Below are positions 7,599 through 16,859 of a stretch of DNA of 34,595 nt, piece by piece. Source of the DNA: Bacillota bacterium (GTDB lineage Bacteria; Bacillota; Clostridia; Acetivibrionales; DTU013); contig JAEZCA010000028.1 in NCBI GenBank assembly GCA_023412665.1, forward strand, positions 1 to 34,595. The letters run 5' to 3'. Below the pieces are notes generated by a model. The model was given only the letters and a program-made list of their open reading frames with translations. It searched no databases and was not told the DNA's origin. A program made the position numbers and the translations under genes. How positions within the stretch are numbered: position 1 is the first letter of the stretch; every line of letters begins with the position of its first letter.

Positions 7599-10500
7599 AT
7601 GGAAGGCCGGTATCCGTTCAAATATGATGCATTTATCAGCTACAGGCATTGCGAGCCTGACAAGAGTGTTGCCGAAAAACTCCACAGGATGCTGGAAGGC
7701 TTCAGAATCCCGAAATCAATAGCGAAGGCCTGCGGCCGGAAGCAAATAAAGCGTGTTTTCAGAGACAGGGACGAGCTCCCTACCTCATCAAACCTCGCTG
7801 ATAATATTACTGAAGCGCTGAAGGATTCGGAGTTCCTGATAGTGGTTTGTTCTCCAAGAACACCGCAGTCTCAGTGGGTTTTAAAGGAAATAGAGGATTT
7901 CAAGGCAATCCATGGTCATAACAAGGTACTTGCCCTTTTGATCGAAGGCGATCCCAAAGAGTCCTTCCCTGAGCAGCTGTGCTATGTAAAGAGCAAGGAT
8001 ATGTACGCGGATGGAAGCGGGACGGATGAAATAATGCAGGTTGAGCCGCTTGCTGCAGATATCAGAGCGTCTTCAGAAAAGGAGATGCTTAAAAAGCTCA
8101 GGACCGAAATCCTGCGCCTCATTTCTCCCATGCTGAACTGCGGGTATGACGATCTGAGGCAGCGCCACAGGGAGCGAAGGATAAAGGCTGTATTAACGGC
8201 TTCTATATCGGTTTCTGCATTTTTCATTGCCTTTGGAGCTGTCAGCATGTATCAGTCAATGGTGATCAGCCGGCAAAACCAGGAAATCAGCAAAAAAAAC
8301 GATGAAATAGTTGCTCAGATCCAAAAAACACAGATAAGCCAGTCAAGATATCTTGCTGATATTTCATCCAGGCTTTTGAAAGAGGGAGACCGGTACAGAG
8401 CAGTTCTGGTTGCCCGTGAAGCACTGCCGAAGGATCTGGCAGACCCGGACAGGCCTTATGTTGAAGAGGCGGAATTTGCGCTGGCCCGAGCCCTGGGTGT
8501 CTATGAGATAGACACGCTGTATGACATGGACCTGGTACTCGATCACAACAAATCCGTCAGCTACATTGAGCTGAGCCCTGACGGCAAAACGCTCCTGACT
8601 TTGTCAACGGACGGCTATTCCCGTATGTGGAATATGGAAGACGGCAAATGTGCGGGTGAATATTATACCAATCATTCATCTATTTCCAGCGGCGACAGCA
8701 TTGCATTTATTGACAGCAGTACAATTGCTTCAGCGAACTATGACAATATAACGTGCTTCGACATTAAAGGAAACTTAATGTGGCAGAGAGAGTTCCCGAC
8801 GACACAGATTTGCGTTTCCGGAAACAGACTTGCTGCATTGTCTACCGGCAGATTAAAGGTACTTGACGCTTCCACCGGTGATACCATTGTGGATATTGAC
8901 CTTCAAAATCATATGGACCTTAAGGACTTTAACAACTATATATCTAGTATCAAACTCAGTGCTGATGGCGGTAAGGTCGGCATAGGCACCAGCTTTGGGA
9001 AGGCATTTGTGTTCAGTGCCGAGACCGGCGGCATGCTTGACTCATACAGTACCGGACTGCAGTATGTGTCAGATCTTGCCTTTTCACCTGAGGGATATAT
9101 TGCCGCGGCTTCCAATGAATTAATTATTGATGATCTGCTTGGAGGGGGGAACGGCATGCTGAATGTCTATTCACCCCACGGAAAAGAGCCCGACATTTCA
9201 ATAGCATTCACACATTCGGTAGTCGATAATGTGCAATTTTCTTCCTTCAACACAAATCTGGTCATTTTGACTGAAGGAGAAAAATTGAACATTTGCGATA
9301 TTAGCAGTGGAGAAATTGTATACTCCTTCATCAGCGGGGATAATATCACAGACTACGAAGTATATGACGACTTTATTATAACCTCCTCCAATGATGGGAC
9401 AATAAGATTCTGCTTTATGAAAAACAGTGGATATGAAAGCGACTGGCACAGGATCACCCGCCCTGAGCCGATAACAGGCATGGAAATCGGTAACGGCAGT
9501 ATAGCTATAAGCTGTCAGTTATCAAAAAAGGTATACATAATGAACGTTTTGTTCAATGACAATACCATTAAGCTTACAGATCATAATAACACCATCGTTA
9601 ATACGGATTTTTCTCCTGACGGCAGTATGTCTGTGAGCTCAGGCACTGATGGAGAACTGGTTCTTTGCAGCTTGTCTGACAAAAAGGCTGTAAAATCGAT
9701 TTCTCTTGGCAGCAGAATACTAGACTGCAGATTTGTGAAAAACGACAGAATAATTGCCGTTCCTGCAGATGGTGGAGTAATGCTGCTGGATAATGACCTG
9801 CAGACAATAAAGAAAGAAACGACGGACAGTATATCATGGGTCAGCTTTAATCCTGACGAAACAGTTTTTGCAATAGGCTGCGGCAGGCAGATAACGGTAT
9901 TTTCTTCAGAAGATCTTAAAACAATTGCTTCCGTTGCGGCCGGGTATTCTGTTTCATGTTCATTTTCTTCGGATAATAAGCTCATGCTTGCCAATCGCAG
10001 CGGTGAAGCCAAGCTTGTCGATCTCAATACCGGTCTTGAGACATTGCTGAGCGATGATGCCGGTATAGTCACAGGGGCTGTCAGCGGTGATGGAATGAAA
10101 TATGCGCTGGCCTGCGAAGACAAAACCATAAAGCTCTACGCTACCGGGGACAGCAAGAAAGAGCCGGTTATCATGAAGGGCTCGGTCAATGAGGCTGTCA
10201 GTCTCTTTTTCAGTCCTGACTCCAAAGTGCTGTTTGCCGGTTATGACGACAATGGCATCGAAGTTTTCAGCTGTCTGGACGGAACCCTGCTGACTGCCTT
10301 TGGCTCCGATTTCTTTGGAGGTGCGCTCAAAAAGGTGATATTCAGCAGTGATGGCAGCCGTATTGCATGTATTGATGAAGGAAATGCTGCGGCCATCATT
10401 GATTCTTCTTCGTATAAAATACTTGCACAGGCATCGATAGCAGATATTGACGAAAATTTTGAGAAGATATTATCAAACTGGAGCGAGGAGCTGTTCCAGC

Positions 10501-10601
10501 TGCCTGTCTATACGCCGCAGATGCTGCTGGATGAGGCTAATAAGCAGCTAAATGGCAGGATGCTCACTGACAGGGAAAAGGTAGAGATGTTTATAGAATA
10601 G
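7599..10601 (+). CDS. TIR domain - transmembrane - WD40 beta-propeller protein
   Basis: This 1000-residue protein has an N-terminal TIR domain (about 5-170). It starts YDAFISYRH, has FRDRDELPTSSNL, and a WVLKE motif placing E97 where TIR NAD-cleaving enzymes keep their catalytic glutamate. A basic stretch (185-195) and one hydrophobic helix (about 196-217) follow, then a coiled segment (224-247) and the helical SRLLKEGDRYRAVLVAREAL region seen before propellers in STAND-type proteins. From about 310 to 960 there are repeated WD40-like blades (SPDGKTLL, SPDGSMSV, SSDNKLML, SPDSKVLF, SSDGSRIA). The tail LLDEANKQLNGRMLTDREK is common in such proteins. The TIR domain is probably cytoplasmic; which side the propeller is on is uncertain. 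A role in signalling or defence is inference. The next gene starts 22 bp after its stop. Confidence 0.85.
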   Translation: MEGRYPFKYDAFISYRHCEPDKSVAEKLHRMLEGFRIPKSIAKACGRKQIKRVFRDRDELPTSSNLADNITEALKDSEFLIVVCSPRTPQSQWVLKEIEDFKAIHGHNKVLALLIEGDPKESFPEQLCYVKSKDMYADGSGTDEIMQVEPLAADIRASSEKEMLKKLRTEILRLISPMLNCGYDDLRQRHRERRIKAVLTASISVSAFFIAFGAVSMYQSMVISRQNQEISKKNDEIVAQIQKTQISQSRYLADISSRLLKEGDRYRAVLVAREALPKDLADPDRPYVEEAEFALARALGVYEIDTLYDMDLVLDHNKSVSYIELSPDGKTLLTLSTDGYSRMWNMEDGKCAGEYYTNHSSISSGDSIAFIDSSTIASANYDNITCFDIKGNLMWQREFPTTQICVSGNRLAALSTGRLKVLDASTGDTIVDIDLQNHMDLKDFNNYISSIKLSADGGKVGIGTSFGKAFVFSAETGGMLDSYSTGLQYVSDLAFSPEGYIAAASNELIIDDLLGGGNGMLNVYSPHGKEPDISIAFTHSVVDNVQFSSFNTNLVILTEGEKLNICDISSGEIVYSFISGDNITDYEVYDDFIITSSNDGTIRFCFMKNSGYESDWHRITRPEPITGMEIGNGSIAISCQLSKKVYIMNVLFNDNTIKLTDHNNTIVNTDFSPDGSMSVSSGTDGELVLCSLSDKKAVKSISLGSRILDCRFVKNDRIIAVPADGGVMLLDNDLQTIKKETTDSISWVSFNPDETVFAIGCGRQITVFSSEDLKTIASVAAGYSVSCSFSSDNKLMLANRSGEAKLVDLNTGLETLLSDDAGIVTGAVSGDGMKYALACEDKTIKLYATGDSKKEPVIMKGSVNEAVSLFFSPDSKVLFAGYDDNGIEVFSCLDGTLLTAFGSDFFGGALKKVIFSSDGSRIACIDEGNAAAIIDSSSYKILAQASIADIDENFEKILSNWSEELFQLPVYTPQMLLDEANKQLNGRMLTDREKVEMFIE

Positions 10602-10623
10602 TGTTATGAAAGAGGGAGATATC

Positions 10624-11610
10624 ATGAGCAAAACTATTGTCAACTGGGGAGTGATCGGGTGTGCCGGGATAGCTGAAAAATCTGTGATCCCTGGTATACT
10701 TGCCGCAGAAAATGCCAGATTGTATGCTGTCTCAAGCAGGACGGCGGGAAGCAGACTGGATGATTTCCGGGACAGGTTCAGCCCTGTCAAAGCTTATGCG
10801 AGCTATGAGGAGCTGTTGGAGGACCCGGAGATAGATGCCGTTTACATTCCACTTCCCAATGCGCTTCATTATGAATGGACACTCAAGGCTGCCAAAAGAA
10901 AAAAGCACATATTATGTGAAAAGCCTCTCGGGATCAACGCTGAAGAGGTGCAAGCCATGAAGGCGGCCGCAGATAAAAATGGGGTCTTTTTAATGGAAGC
11001 CTTTGCTTACCGTCATAGTCCGCTGACCAAAAAAGTAAAGGAGCTTGTCAGTGCGGGCACAATAGGTAAAATTAAATTTATGGAATCACATTTCAGCTTC
11101 CTTCTGAATAGACAGGGAGATGTCAGGCTTGTTCCGGAGCTTGGAGGCGGCGCGACCTACGATATCGGGTGCTACAATCTGAATATCATCAGACATATCA
11201 TCGGCTCAGAGCCCATCGGAATAAATGCCTCCGGGGAAATAGACGCCAGGACCGGAGTCGATATGAGCAGCTGTATCATGCTCGAGTTTGACGGAGGGGT
11301 GAAGGCGGTTTCATATTGTTCATTTGCATGCTCACCCAGGGTAGAGTACACGATTGTTGGTGAGATCGGCTTTATTCATGTTCCCGTTGTGTTCAACGCA
11401 GCCGGGGACAACCGTATAATAATTGTAAGGGATACCCGAAGAGAAGAGATAATCATAAACTGTCCCCACAATTATATGCTGGAGGTAGAGCAATTTGGAA
11501 GGTGCATATTACACGGGGAGAAGCCGTTGATTACCTTTGAGGATTCACTTAATAATGCAAAAGCTATCGACACGGTATTGGGTCAAATCATTCCATCTGC
11601 AGTGAGGTAG
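10624..11610 (+). CDS. Gfo/Idh/MocA family NAD(P)-dependent oxidoreductase
   Basis: A 328-residue dehydrogenase with an N-terminal Rossmann fold (NWGVIGCAGIAEKSVIPGI), the family lysine motif CEKPLGINAEEV, and a C-terminal alpha/beta domain containing GGGATYDIGCYNLNIIRHI. Such enzymes oxidise or reduce sugars, inositols or trans-dihydrodiols; the substrate cannot be read from sequence. The ATG at 10624 has GAGGGAG just upstream; an in-frame ATG at 10606 would swallow that site and is rejected. It follows the TIR-WD40 gene by 22 bp with no terminator between, so co-transcription is likely, although a functional link to the TIR protein is not obvious. Confidence 0.88.
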   Translation: MSKTIVNWGVIGCAGIAEKSVIPGILAAENARLYAVSSRTAGSRLDDFRDRFSPVKAYASYEELLEDPEIDAVYIPLPNALHYEWTLKAAKRKKHILCEKPLGINAEEVQAMKAAADKNGVFLMEAFAYRHSPLTKKVKELVSAGTIGKIKFMESHFSFLLNRQGDVRLVPELGGGATYDIGCYNLNIIRHIIGSEPIGINASGEIDARTGVDMSSCIMLEFDGGVKAVSYCSFACSPRVEYTIVGEIGFIHVPVVFNAAGDNRIIIVRDTRREEIIINCPHNYMLEVEQFGRCILHGEKPLITFEDSLNNAKAIDTVLGQIIPSAVR

Positions 11611-11659
11611 TTTGTTGTCTTAATATGTATGGCGAAACTTGTCGCAATAAGTAAAAATG

Positions 11660-11683
11660 CTTGATATAAATCTTGATATAAAT
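11660..11683 (+). repeat. Two tandem 12-bp repeats in the chemoreceptor promoter region
   Basis: CTTGATATAAAT occurs twice in direct succession. The second copy supplies the -35 element of the promoter called at 11673-11701. It may be a regulator site or a chance duplication. Confidence 0.5.
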
Positions 11684-11701
11684 AGTGTAAAATGGTAAAA
11701 T
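11673..11701 (+). promoter_or_regulatory. Probable sigma-A promoter of the chemoreceptor gene
   Basis: TTGATA (11673-11678), 17-nt spacer, TAAAAT (11696-11701). I see no convincing SigD-type flagellar promoter here. Confidence 0.6.
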
Positions 11702-11797
11702 TAAAGTATATAAAGCAAAATATTTCACAGCACTACCCCAGTGTTTGCCTAATTTATGACTCGATACTAACAAATACATTATGAAATGGGGATATGT

Positions 11798-13972
11798 ATG
11801 TTGTCTAAAAATGCGGTCGGAAAGCATCTAAAATCTATCAGAATCCCTGAGTTTTTTAAAAAAAACAGCAAAACTCCACCCGATGGGAGTCCTAAAAACA
11901 GCAAGAATTTTTTCAACGGAATATGGGACCGGATAAAGGGAATAAAGCTTCAAAGCATAAAATTACAGCTCGTTATCGGTCTGTTGATACCTATTCTACT
12001 TTTGGCTGTTTATGGTGTCCTGTCAAATAAAAAGGCGGAAGATGCAATTATAGGTAAATACGAGGAAAGTGCGGCGGATACTATAGATGCTGTAAGTACG
12101 TATATGAATTTTGGCTTCGGCATGATAGAAAAATCCACACAGGAAATAACACTCGACCTCAATTTCAGAAAATTTTTTGAGTCAAGCTATGAGGATGCAG
12201 TTAGCAGTGTAAAAACTGCAGATGATATATACGACAGGATGACTCTCAATGCACTTACAAATGTGTTTATTGAAAATATACATATAATAGGCAGAAACGG
12301 TTTTGACCTTTCCACTGTTTTGGATATTAACAGTAATCTCTATGATACAATAGCCCAATCCGACATCGGTAAGGAGATCAAAGAAAAAAAGATCGATGTA
12401 CTGTGGGTATCAGAGCATTCCGATCTGGACAAGGTCTTGAAGAATGGTGATCCCTATAAAACGGACAGCTATGCGATCTCAGTCGTGAGAAAAATGAGGG
12501 ACACCAGAGGCTACATTATTGTTGATATTTCAAGGGAAGAAATTCAGAACATGTTCTCGAAGTATGATATGGGAGAAGGCAGTATTATAGGATTTATTTC
12601 CGAGGGCGGCAGGGAGACTTTGATTAATACAGATGAAACAGCCGTATTCACAGAGCTTCCTTATTTTCAGGAGGCCCTGAAGTCAGAGGAGTTAAGAAAT
12701 TTTGACTATGTTGATTATAAAGGCGAAGAGCACTTGTTCATATACAGCAAATTTGAGAATGTAAAAGGAACTGTTTGTGCACTTATTCCTAAGAGTACCA
12801 TATTGAAGGAAGTAAAAGGCGTAAGAACGATGAGCGTCCTTTTTGTGACAATAGCCTGTATTATTGCCATAATAGTCGTACTGTTGATCACAGCCGGGAT
12901 CGCCGGCGCAATCAGTTCCATGAACAAATCGATCTCACAGGTTGCCGGGGGTGATTTGACCGCCAGCTTCGACACGAAGAGAAAGGATGAATTTTTAGCG
13001 CTCTCCAGGGGCATTTCAAACATGGTGGAGCATATGCGCAATCTGATAGGAGAGGTCCAGGCGGTCGGCAGCGCGGTCAGCAGCTCTGCTGTCAGCCTCA
13101 CTAGCACCTCGGGCGAGTTGCTCGATGCAAGCAAGGGCATATCAAGAACGATAGACGACATGAGGAGCGGAGCTATACAGCAGGCGGATGACGCAGAGCA
13201 ATGTCTGCTTCACATGTCAAATCTGTCCGGTCAGATAAACCAGCTGTATATAAATACCGATAAAAATGAACAGATCGCCAAAAATACGAGAACTGTAGTA
13301 AGCGACGGTATGCTGATTGTGAATGAGCTGAATGAAAAATCCAAGGATACATCTGATATAACACATGATGTCATTAGTCAGATCCAGCAGCTTGGAGCTC
13401 AGTCCAAGAAAATAGAGGGCTTTGTCAATCTGATCAATAACATTGCATCTCAGACGACCCTGCTCTCACTGAACGCTTCAATTGAAGCTGCAAGGGCAGG
13501 AGAAGCGGGACGCGGATTCGCAGTGGTTGCTGAAGAAATAAGGAAGCTTGCGGAAAAAAGCGTGAATGCGGCCAAACAGATCCAAAACACGGTAAAGGCT
13601 ATAGCAGTGCAGAACAAGGAAACGGTTGAGACTGCAGAAAGGGCTGAGGATATAGTGGCATCACAGACCGATGCCCTTGCCAGGACCATACGTGTATTTG
13701 ATAATATTAACAAGCATGTAAATGAACTGGCTAACAACTTCACTGATATACTCGGGCGCCTGCAGACTATCGAATCTGTTAAGGATGATACCCTGAGCGC
13801 AATACAGAACATATCGGCTGTTACCCAGCAATCTGCGGCATCATCAGAGGAAGTGAGCGCAATGGCACAGAACCAGATTGATGCCGTGGAACAGATGCAA
13901 AGTGCGGCAATCTTACTGGAAGGCGATGCGATGAGACTTGAAGATGCTATAAAAATATTCAAGATATACTAA
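11798..13972 (+). CDS. Methyl-accepting chemotaxis protein
   Basis: A 724-residue chemoreceptor. A charged cytoplasmic lead of about 55 residues precedes TM1 (about 56-75). An extracellular sensor region follows (about 76-345, dCache-like by length; fold not confirmed), then TM2 (about 347-372), a HAMP segment (MNKSISQVAGGDLTASFDTK), and a long cytoplasmic coiled coil. The conserved signalling tip is intact (LLSLNASIEAARAGEAGRGFAVVAEEIRKLAEKS read in two parts, about 555-588). It relays ligand binding to CheA/CheW; no che genes are in the window. The ATG at 11798 has GGGGA at 5-nt spacing; an upstream ATG at 11786 overlaps that site. The unusually long pre-TM1 region is the only oddity. It has its own promoter and terminator, so it is a single-gene unit. 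Confidence 0.92.
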   Translation: MLSKNAVGKHLKSIRIPEFFKKNSKTPPDGSPKNSKNFFNGIWDRIKGIKLQSIKLQLVIGLLIPILLLAVYGVLSNKKAEDAIIGKYEESAADTIDAVSTYMNFGFGMIEKSTQEITLDLNFRKFFESSYEDAVSSVKTADDIYDRMTLNALTNVFIENIHIIGRNGFDLSTVLDINSNLYDTIAQSDIGKEIKEKKIDVLWVSEHSDLDKVLKNGDPYKTDSYAISVVRKMRDTRGYIIVDISREEIQNMFSKYDMGEGSIIGFISEGGRETLINTDETAVFTELPYFQEALKSEELRNFDYVDYKGEEHLFIYSKFENVKGTVCALIPKSTILKEVKGVRTMSVLFVTIACIIAIIVVLLITAGIAGAISSMNKSISQVAGGDLTASFDTKRKDEFLALSRGISNMVEHMRNLIGEVQAVGSAVSSSAVSLTSTSGELLDASKGISRTIDDMRSGAIQQADDAEQCLLHMSNLSGQINQLYINTDKNEQIAKNTRTVVSDGMLIVNELNEKSKDTSDITHDVISQIQQLGAQSKKIEGFVNLINNIASQTTLLSLNASIEAARAGEAGRGFAVVAEEIRKLAEKSVNAAKQIQNTVKAIAVQNKETVETAERAEDIVASQTDALARTIRVFDNINKHVNELANNFTDILGRLQTIESVKDDTLSAIQNISAVTQQSAASSEEVSAMAQNQIDAVEQMQSAAILLEGDAMRLEDAIKIFKIY

Positions 13973-13991
13973 CAACGGCAATCGCTATTGT

Positions 13992-14022
13992 AAGGCATCT
14001 GTTATGCAGGTGCCTTGTTTTT
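13992..14022 (+). terminator. Intrinsic terminator of the chemoreceptor gene
   Basis: A 10-bp stem (AAGGCATCTG with CAGGTGCCTT, one G-U pair) and 5-nt loop, followed by GTTTTT. Confidence 0.85.
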
Positions 14023-14116
14023 CCATAACCCAAATGACATAGTAAAAGGATCGTTCGCAGCATTATTTCATTTATACTGATTTATGATAATATATTAGGA
14101 GGGAGATGGTTATTCG

Positions 14117-14986
14117 TTGATAGAAATTATAAATGGACTGCATGAAACTGTTGATTACCGCGGAGATTTTAAAATCAGGCTGTACATGAACAAGGAGTCT
14201 GAGGATTACCCGCGGCACTGGCACACTGATGCTGAGATGATCATGCCGGTCGATAATTCATATAGGATTGTCATTGATGACAACATATACGATCTGAAAG
14301 CCAACGATATCATAATCATACCTCCAGGGGAGCTGCATCAGATATATTCTCCAGCCAGCGGTAACAGGATCATACTGCAGTTCGACTGTACGCTGCTCTA
14401 TAGCCTTAAGGGGTTCAGTACGGCTTTTAACATGTTTCACCCCTGTATTTTAATTACACCAGCCTCAATGCCCAATATACATACTGAATTGGCCTCGCTC
14501 ATAATGAATATGGCCGCTGAGTATTTTTCGAGCCAGCCTTTTAAGGAAGCCCTTGTTTACTCAATGCTGATCAGGTTTTTCTCCATCCTGGGGCGGACTT
14601 GTATTAAAACGGAGGAGAATTTTACAAATATAAAGAATCAAAAACAGGTGGAATATATCAAGCTTTTTGTCAAGGTATGCAATCATATCAACCGGCATTG
14701 CACCGAAAACATCAAGGTAGAGGATATAGCAAATATAGCCGGTTTCAGCAAGTTTCACTTCGCCCGTCTTTTTAAACAGGTAATGAACATGTCGTGGTAT
14801 GATTACCTGATCAACAGAAGGATCATGCAGGCCGAGAAGCTGTTGGCCGACCAGGATCTTTCCATAATGCAGGTAGCCATGAAATCAGGTTTCAGTAGTC
14901 TTGCCACGTTCAATCGTGTGTTCAGAGCCAAAAAAAGCTGCACTCCCTCGGAATACAAAGCACTGTATGGAAAATCCTACAAATGA
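14117..14986 (+). CDS. AraC family transcriptional regulator
   Basis: A 289-residue regulator with an N-terminal cupin-type sensor (RHWHTDAEMIMPV; NDIIIIPPGELHQIY) and a C-terminal double helix-turn-helix (about 185-285: VEDIANIAGFSKFHFARLFK and IMQVAMKSGFSSLATFNRVF, ending TPSEYK). Sensors of this type usually bind a sugar. The start is a TTG at 14117, with AGGAGGG about 12 nt upstream; the nearby ATG at 14105 is out of frame and stops at once, and the first in-frame ATG would cut off much of the cupin. It lies immediately upstream of the sugar importer and is its likely regulator. No terminator is seen after it. Confidence 0.9.
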   Translation: MIEIINGLHETVDYRGDFKIRLYMNKESEDYPRHWHTDAEMIMPVDNSYRIVIDDNIYDLKANDIIIIPPGELHQIYSPASGNRIILQFDCTLLYSLKGFSTAFNMFHPCILITPASMPNIHTELASLIMNMAAEYFSSQPFKEALVYSMLIRFFSILGRTCIKTEENFTNIKNQKQVEYIKLFVKVCNHINRHCTENIKVEDIANIAGFSKFHFARLFKQVMNMSWYDYLINRRIMQAEKLLADQDLSIMQVAMKSGFSSLATFNRVFRAKKSCTPSEYKALYGKSYK

Positions 14987-15322
14987 TTTGTGCAAATTAA
15001 TGATTAGAGTTTGGATATTATCAAATATTGCTATTTATTCTATGGCATATAACAGCCGATATGAGAGAATATATATTAGTCGGACATGGAATGTATAATT
15101 ATTGATGTATAAATGGGTTGTATTTTATAAACAATTTCACTAAAAAAAATAGTGAATTTGAATGAAAAATTAGCAAAAGGTTATAGAAATTATCAGTAAA
15201 TATACATAAAACTAGCAATATTTGATATATAGATAGCAATATATAAGAAGCACAGTATATAAATATGTTATATAATTTTGATGCAGTAGTAAGTTTATAC
15301 ATATATTAAAAGGAGGGAAACC
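14987..15322 (+). promoter_or_regulatory. AT-rich control region of the sugar importer operon
   Basis: These 336 bp hold no credible gene. They are strongly AT-rich and contain a perfect 7-bp inverted repeat, TTCACTA/TAGTGAA (15136-15142 and 15150-15156) with an all-A 7-nt spacer, a possible operator. Several TATA-like boxes exist (TATAAT at 15271) but none has a good -35 at 17 nt, as expected for an activator-dependent promoter. A strong AAGGAGGG site ends the region. Confidence 0.45.
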
Positions 15323-16759
15323 ATGAAAAGAATTTTGGCAACCATTCTCGCGTGCACGCTCCTGGTTACATTACTGTTGACAGGCTGCGGCAAGACAGAA
15401 AATCCACCTGTAACCCCGGATCAGCCGGCTCCGACAAATGATCCCGCAACTCCGGACAAACCGGTCGACACTGCTCCTCCGGCTACCGACGTAGCAGACG
15501 ATCCGAGTGTTAAGACAGTCAATCTCTGGACATTCACAGATGAGATCCCGAAGATGATGGATAAGTTTAAGGAAATCAATCCTGATTTCACACTCGAAAT
15601 CAAACCAACCATCATTGCAACCACTGACGGCGCATATCAGCCCGCTCTCGACCAGGCTCTTGCTGGCGGCGGCGCAGACGCTCCGGATATGTATGCAGCA
15701 GAAGCCGCATTTGTTCTGAAGTACACTCAGGGTGACGCTTACAAATACGCAGCAGCATACAAGGATCTCGGAATCGATGTTGACAAGCTCCTCAAAGAAT
15801 CTGCAATCGCACAGTACACAGTTGATATCGGAACAAACCCCGATGGTCAGCTCGTAGGTCTCGGATACCAGGCAACCGGCGGTGCTTTTATTTACCGTCG
15901 TTCACTGGCAAAAGACACTTGGGGAACTGATGATCCGGCAACTGTCACCAGCAAAGTTGGTCCCGGCTGGGATAAGTTCTTCGCAGCAGCAGCTGAACTG
16001 AAGGCTAAGGGTTACGGTATCGTTTCTGGCGACGGTGACCTCTGGCACGCAGTTGAAGGTGCTTCCGAAAAGGGCTGGATCGTTGATGGCAAGCTCTATA
16101 TCGATCCTTCACGTGAAGCATTCCTTGATTATTCAAAGAGTCTCAAGGACAACGGCTGGTACAATGATACTACCGACTGGACAGACGCTTGGTATGCTGA
16201 CATGAAAGATGCAAGCAACCAGAAGATATTTGGATTCTTTGGTCCTGCTTGGCTCATCAACTACGTTATGGCTGGTAACTCCGGCGGAACTAAGATCGGT
16301 GAAGGCACATTCGGCGACTGGGCAGTATGCGAACCTCCGGTTGGCTTCTTCTGGGGCGGCACATGGGTACTCGGAAACAAAGATACCAAGGTTAAGAAGT
16401 CTGTCGGCGACATAATCGAGTGGATCACTCTCGACAGCTCTGAAACCGGTCTCCAGTACTTCTGGGCAAACGGAACTCTTAACGGACCTGGCGGCACAAA
16501 GGATACAGTTGCTTCCGGTACAGTTATGTCGAAGTCTGACGGTAAAGTTGACTTCCTCGGCGGACAGAATATGTTTGACATATTCGTTCCTGCTGGAGAC
16601 TTTGCAACAGGTAAGAACAAGACTCAGTACGACGAAACTATCAATACTCACTGGCGTAACCAGGTACGTGAGTACACTGCTGGTAACAAGAGCCGTGAAC
16701 AGGCTATAGCTGACTTCAAGCAGTTAGTAGCTGACAACCTTGATATTATAGTCGAGTAA
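15323..16759 (+). CDS. CUT1 sugar ABC transporter, substrate-binding lipoprotein
   Basis: A 478-residue extracellular solute-binding protein (family 1). It has a signal peptide and lipobox LLLTGC (lipidated C22), then a Pro/Thr/Asp-rich tether (about 25-63), then the binding fold beginning TVNLWTFTDEIPKMMDKFKEINPDF. It captures an oligosaccharide or sugar outside the membrane and hands it to the two permeases encoded next. Codon use differs from the neighbours (more GCA, CTC, GGC; fewer ATA), consistent with high expression. The ATG at 15323 follows AAGGAGGG. A GC-rich hairpin separates it from the permease genes, an arrangement that commonly keeps binding protein in excess. The substrate is unknown; the GH9 gene 14 kb away makes beta-glucan oligomers one possibility only. 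Confidence 0.93.
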   Translation: MKRILATILACTLLVTLLLTGCGKTENPPVTPDQPAPTNDPATPDKPVDTAPPATDVADDPSVKTVNLWTFTDEIPKMMDKFKEINPDFTLEIKPTIIATTDGAYQPALDQALAGGGADAPDMYAAEAAFVLKYTQGDAYKYAAAYKDLGIDVDKLLKESAIAQYTVDIGTNPDGQLVGLGYQATGGAFIYRRSLAKDTWGTDDPATVTSKVGPGWDKFFAAAAELKAKGYGIVSGDGDLWHAVEGASEKGWIVDGKLYIDPSREAFLDYSKSLKDNGWYNDTTDWTDAWYADMKDASNQKIFGFFGPAWLINYVMAGNSGGTKIGEGTFGDWAVCEPPVGFFWGGTWVLGNKDTKVKKSVGDIIEWITLDSSETGLQYFWANGTLNGPGGTKDTVASGTVMSKSDGKVDFLGGQNMFDIFVPAGDFATGKNKTQYDETINTHWRNQVREYTAGNKSREQAIADFKQLVADNLDIIVE

Positions 16760-16775
16760 GAAATAATGTAAGCAA

Positions 16776-16804
16776 GGGCGGGCGGATGCCTTTCCGACCC
16801 GCCC
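16776..16804 (+). terminator. Intercistronic hairpin between binding protein and permease
   Basis: GGGCGGG (16776-16782) pairs with CCCGCCC (16798-16804), followed by AAATTTTA rather than a clean T run. It is probably a partial terminator or RNA-stabilising element that lowers permease expression relative to the binding protein. Confidence 0.7.
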
Positions 16805-16859
16805 AAATTTTATGTAATAGATCTAATTGAACTAACGCTTTACCCGGAGGTGAATGCAT

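Noticed and set aside
9581..10129. 182-codon minus-strand open frame inside the TIR-WD40 gene
   Set aside because: A Ser-rich antisense shadow of the WD40 coding frame, without family resemblance.
11660..11683. CRISPR-like or larger tandem array
   Set aside because: Only two 12-bp copies without spacers; no array or cas gene anywhere in the window.
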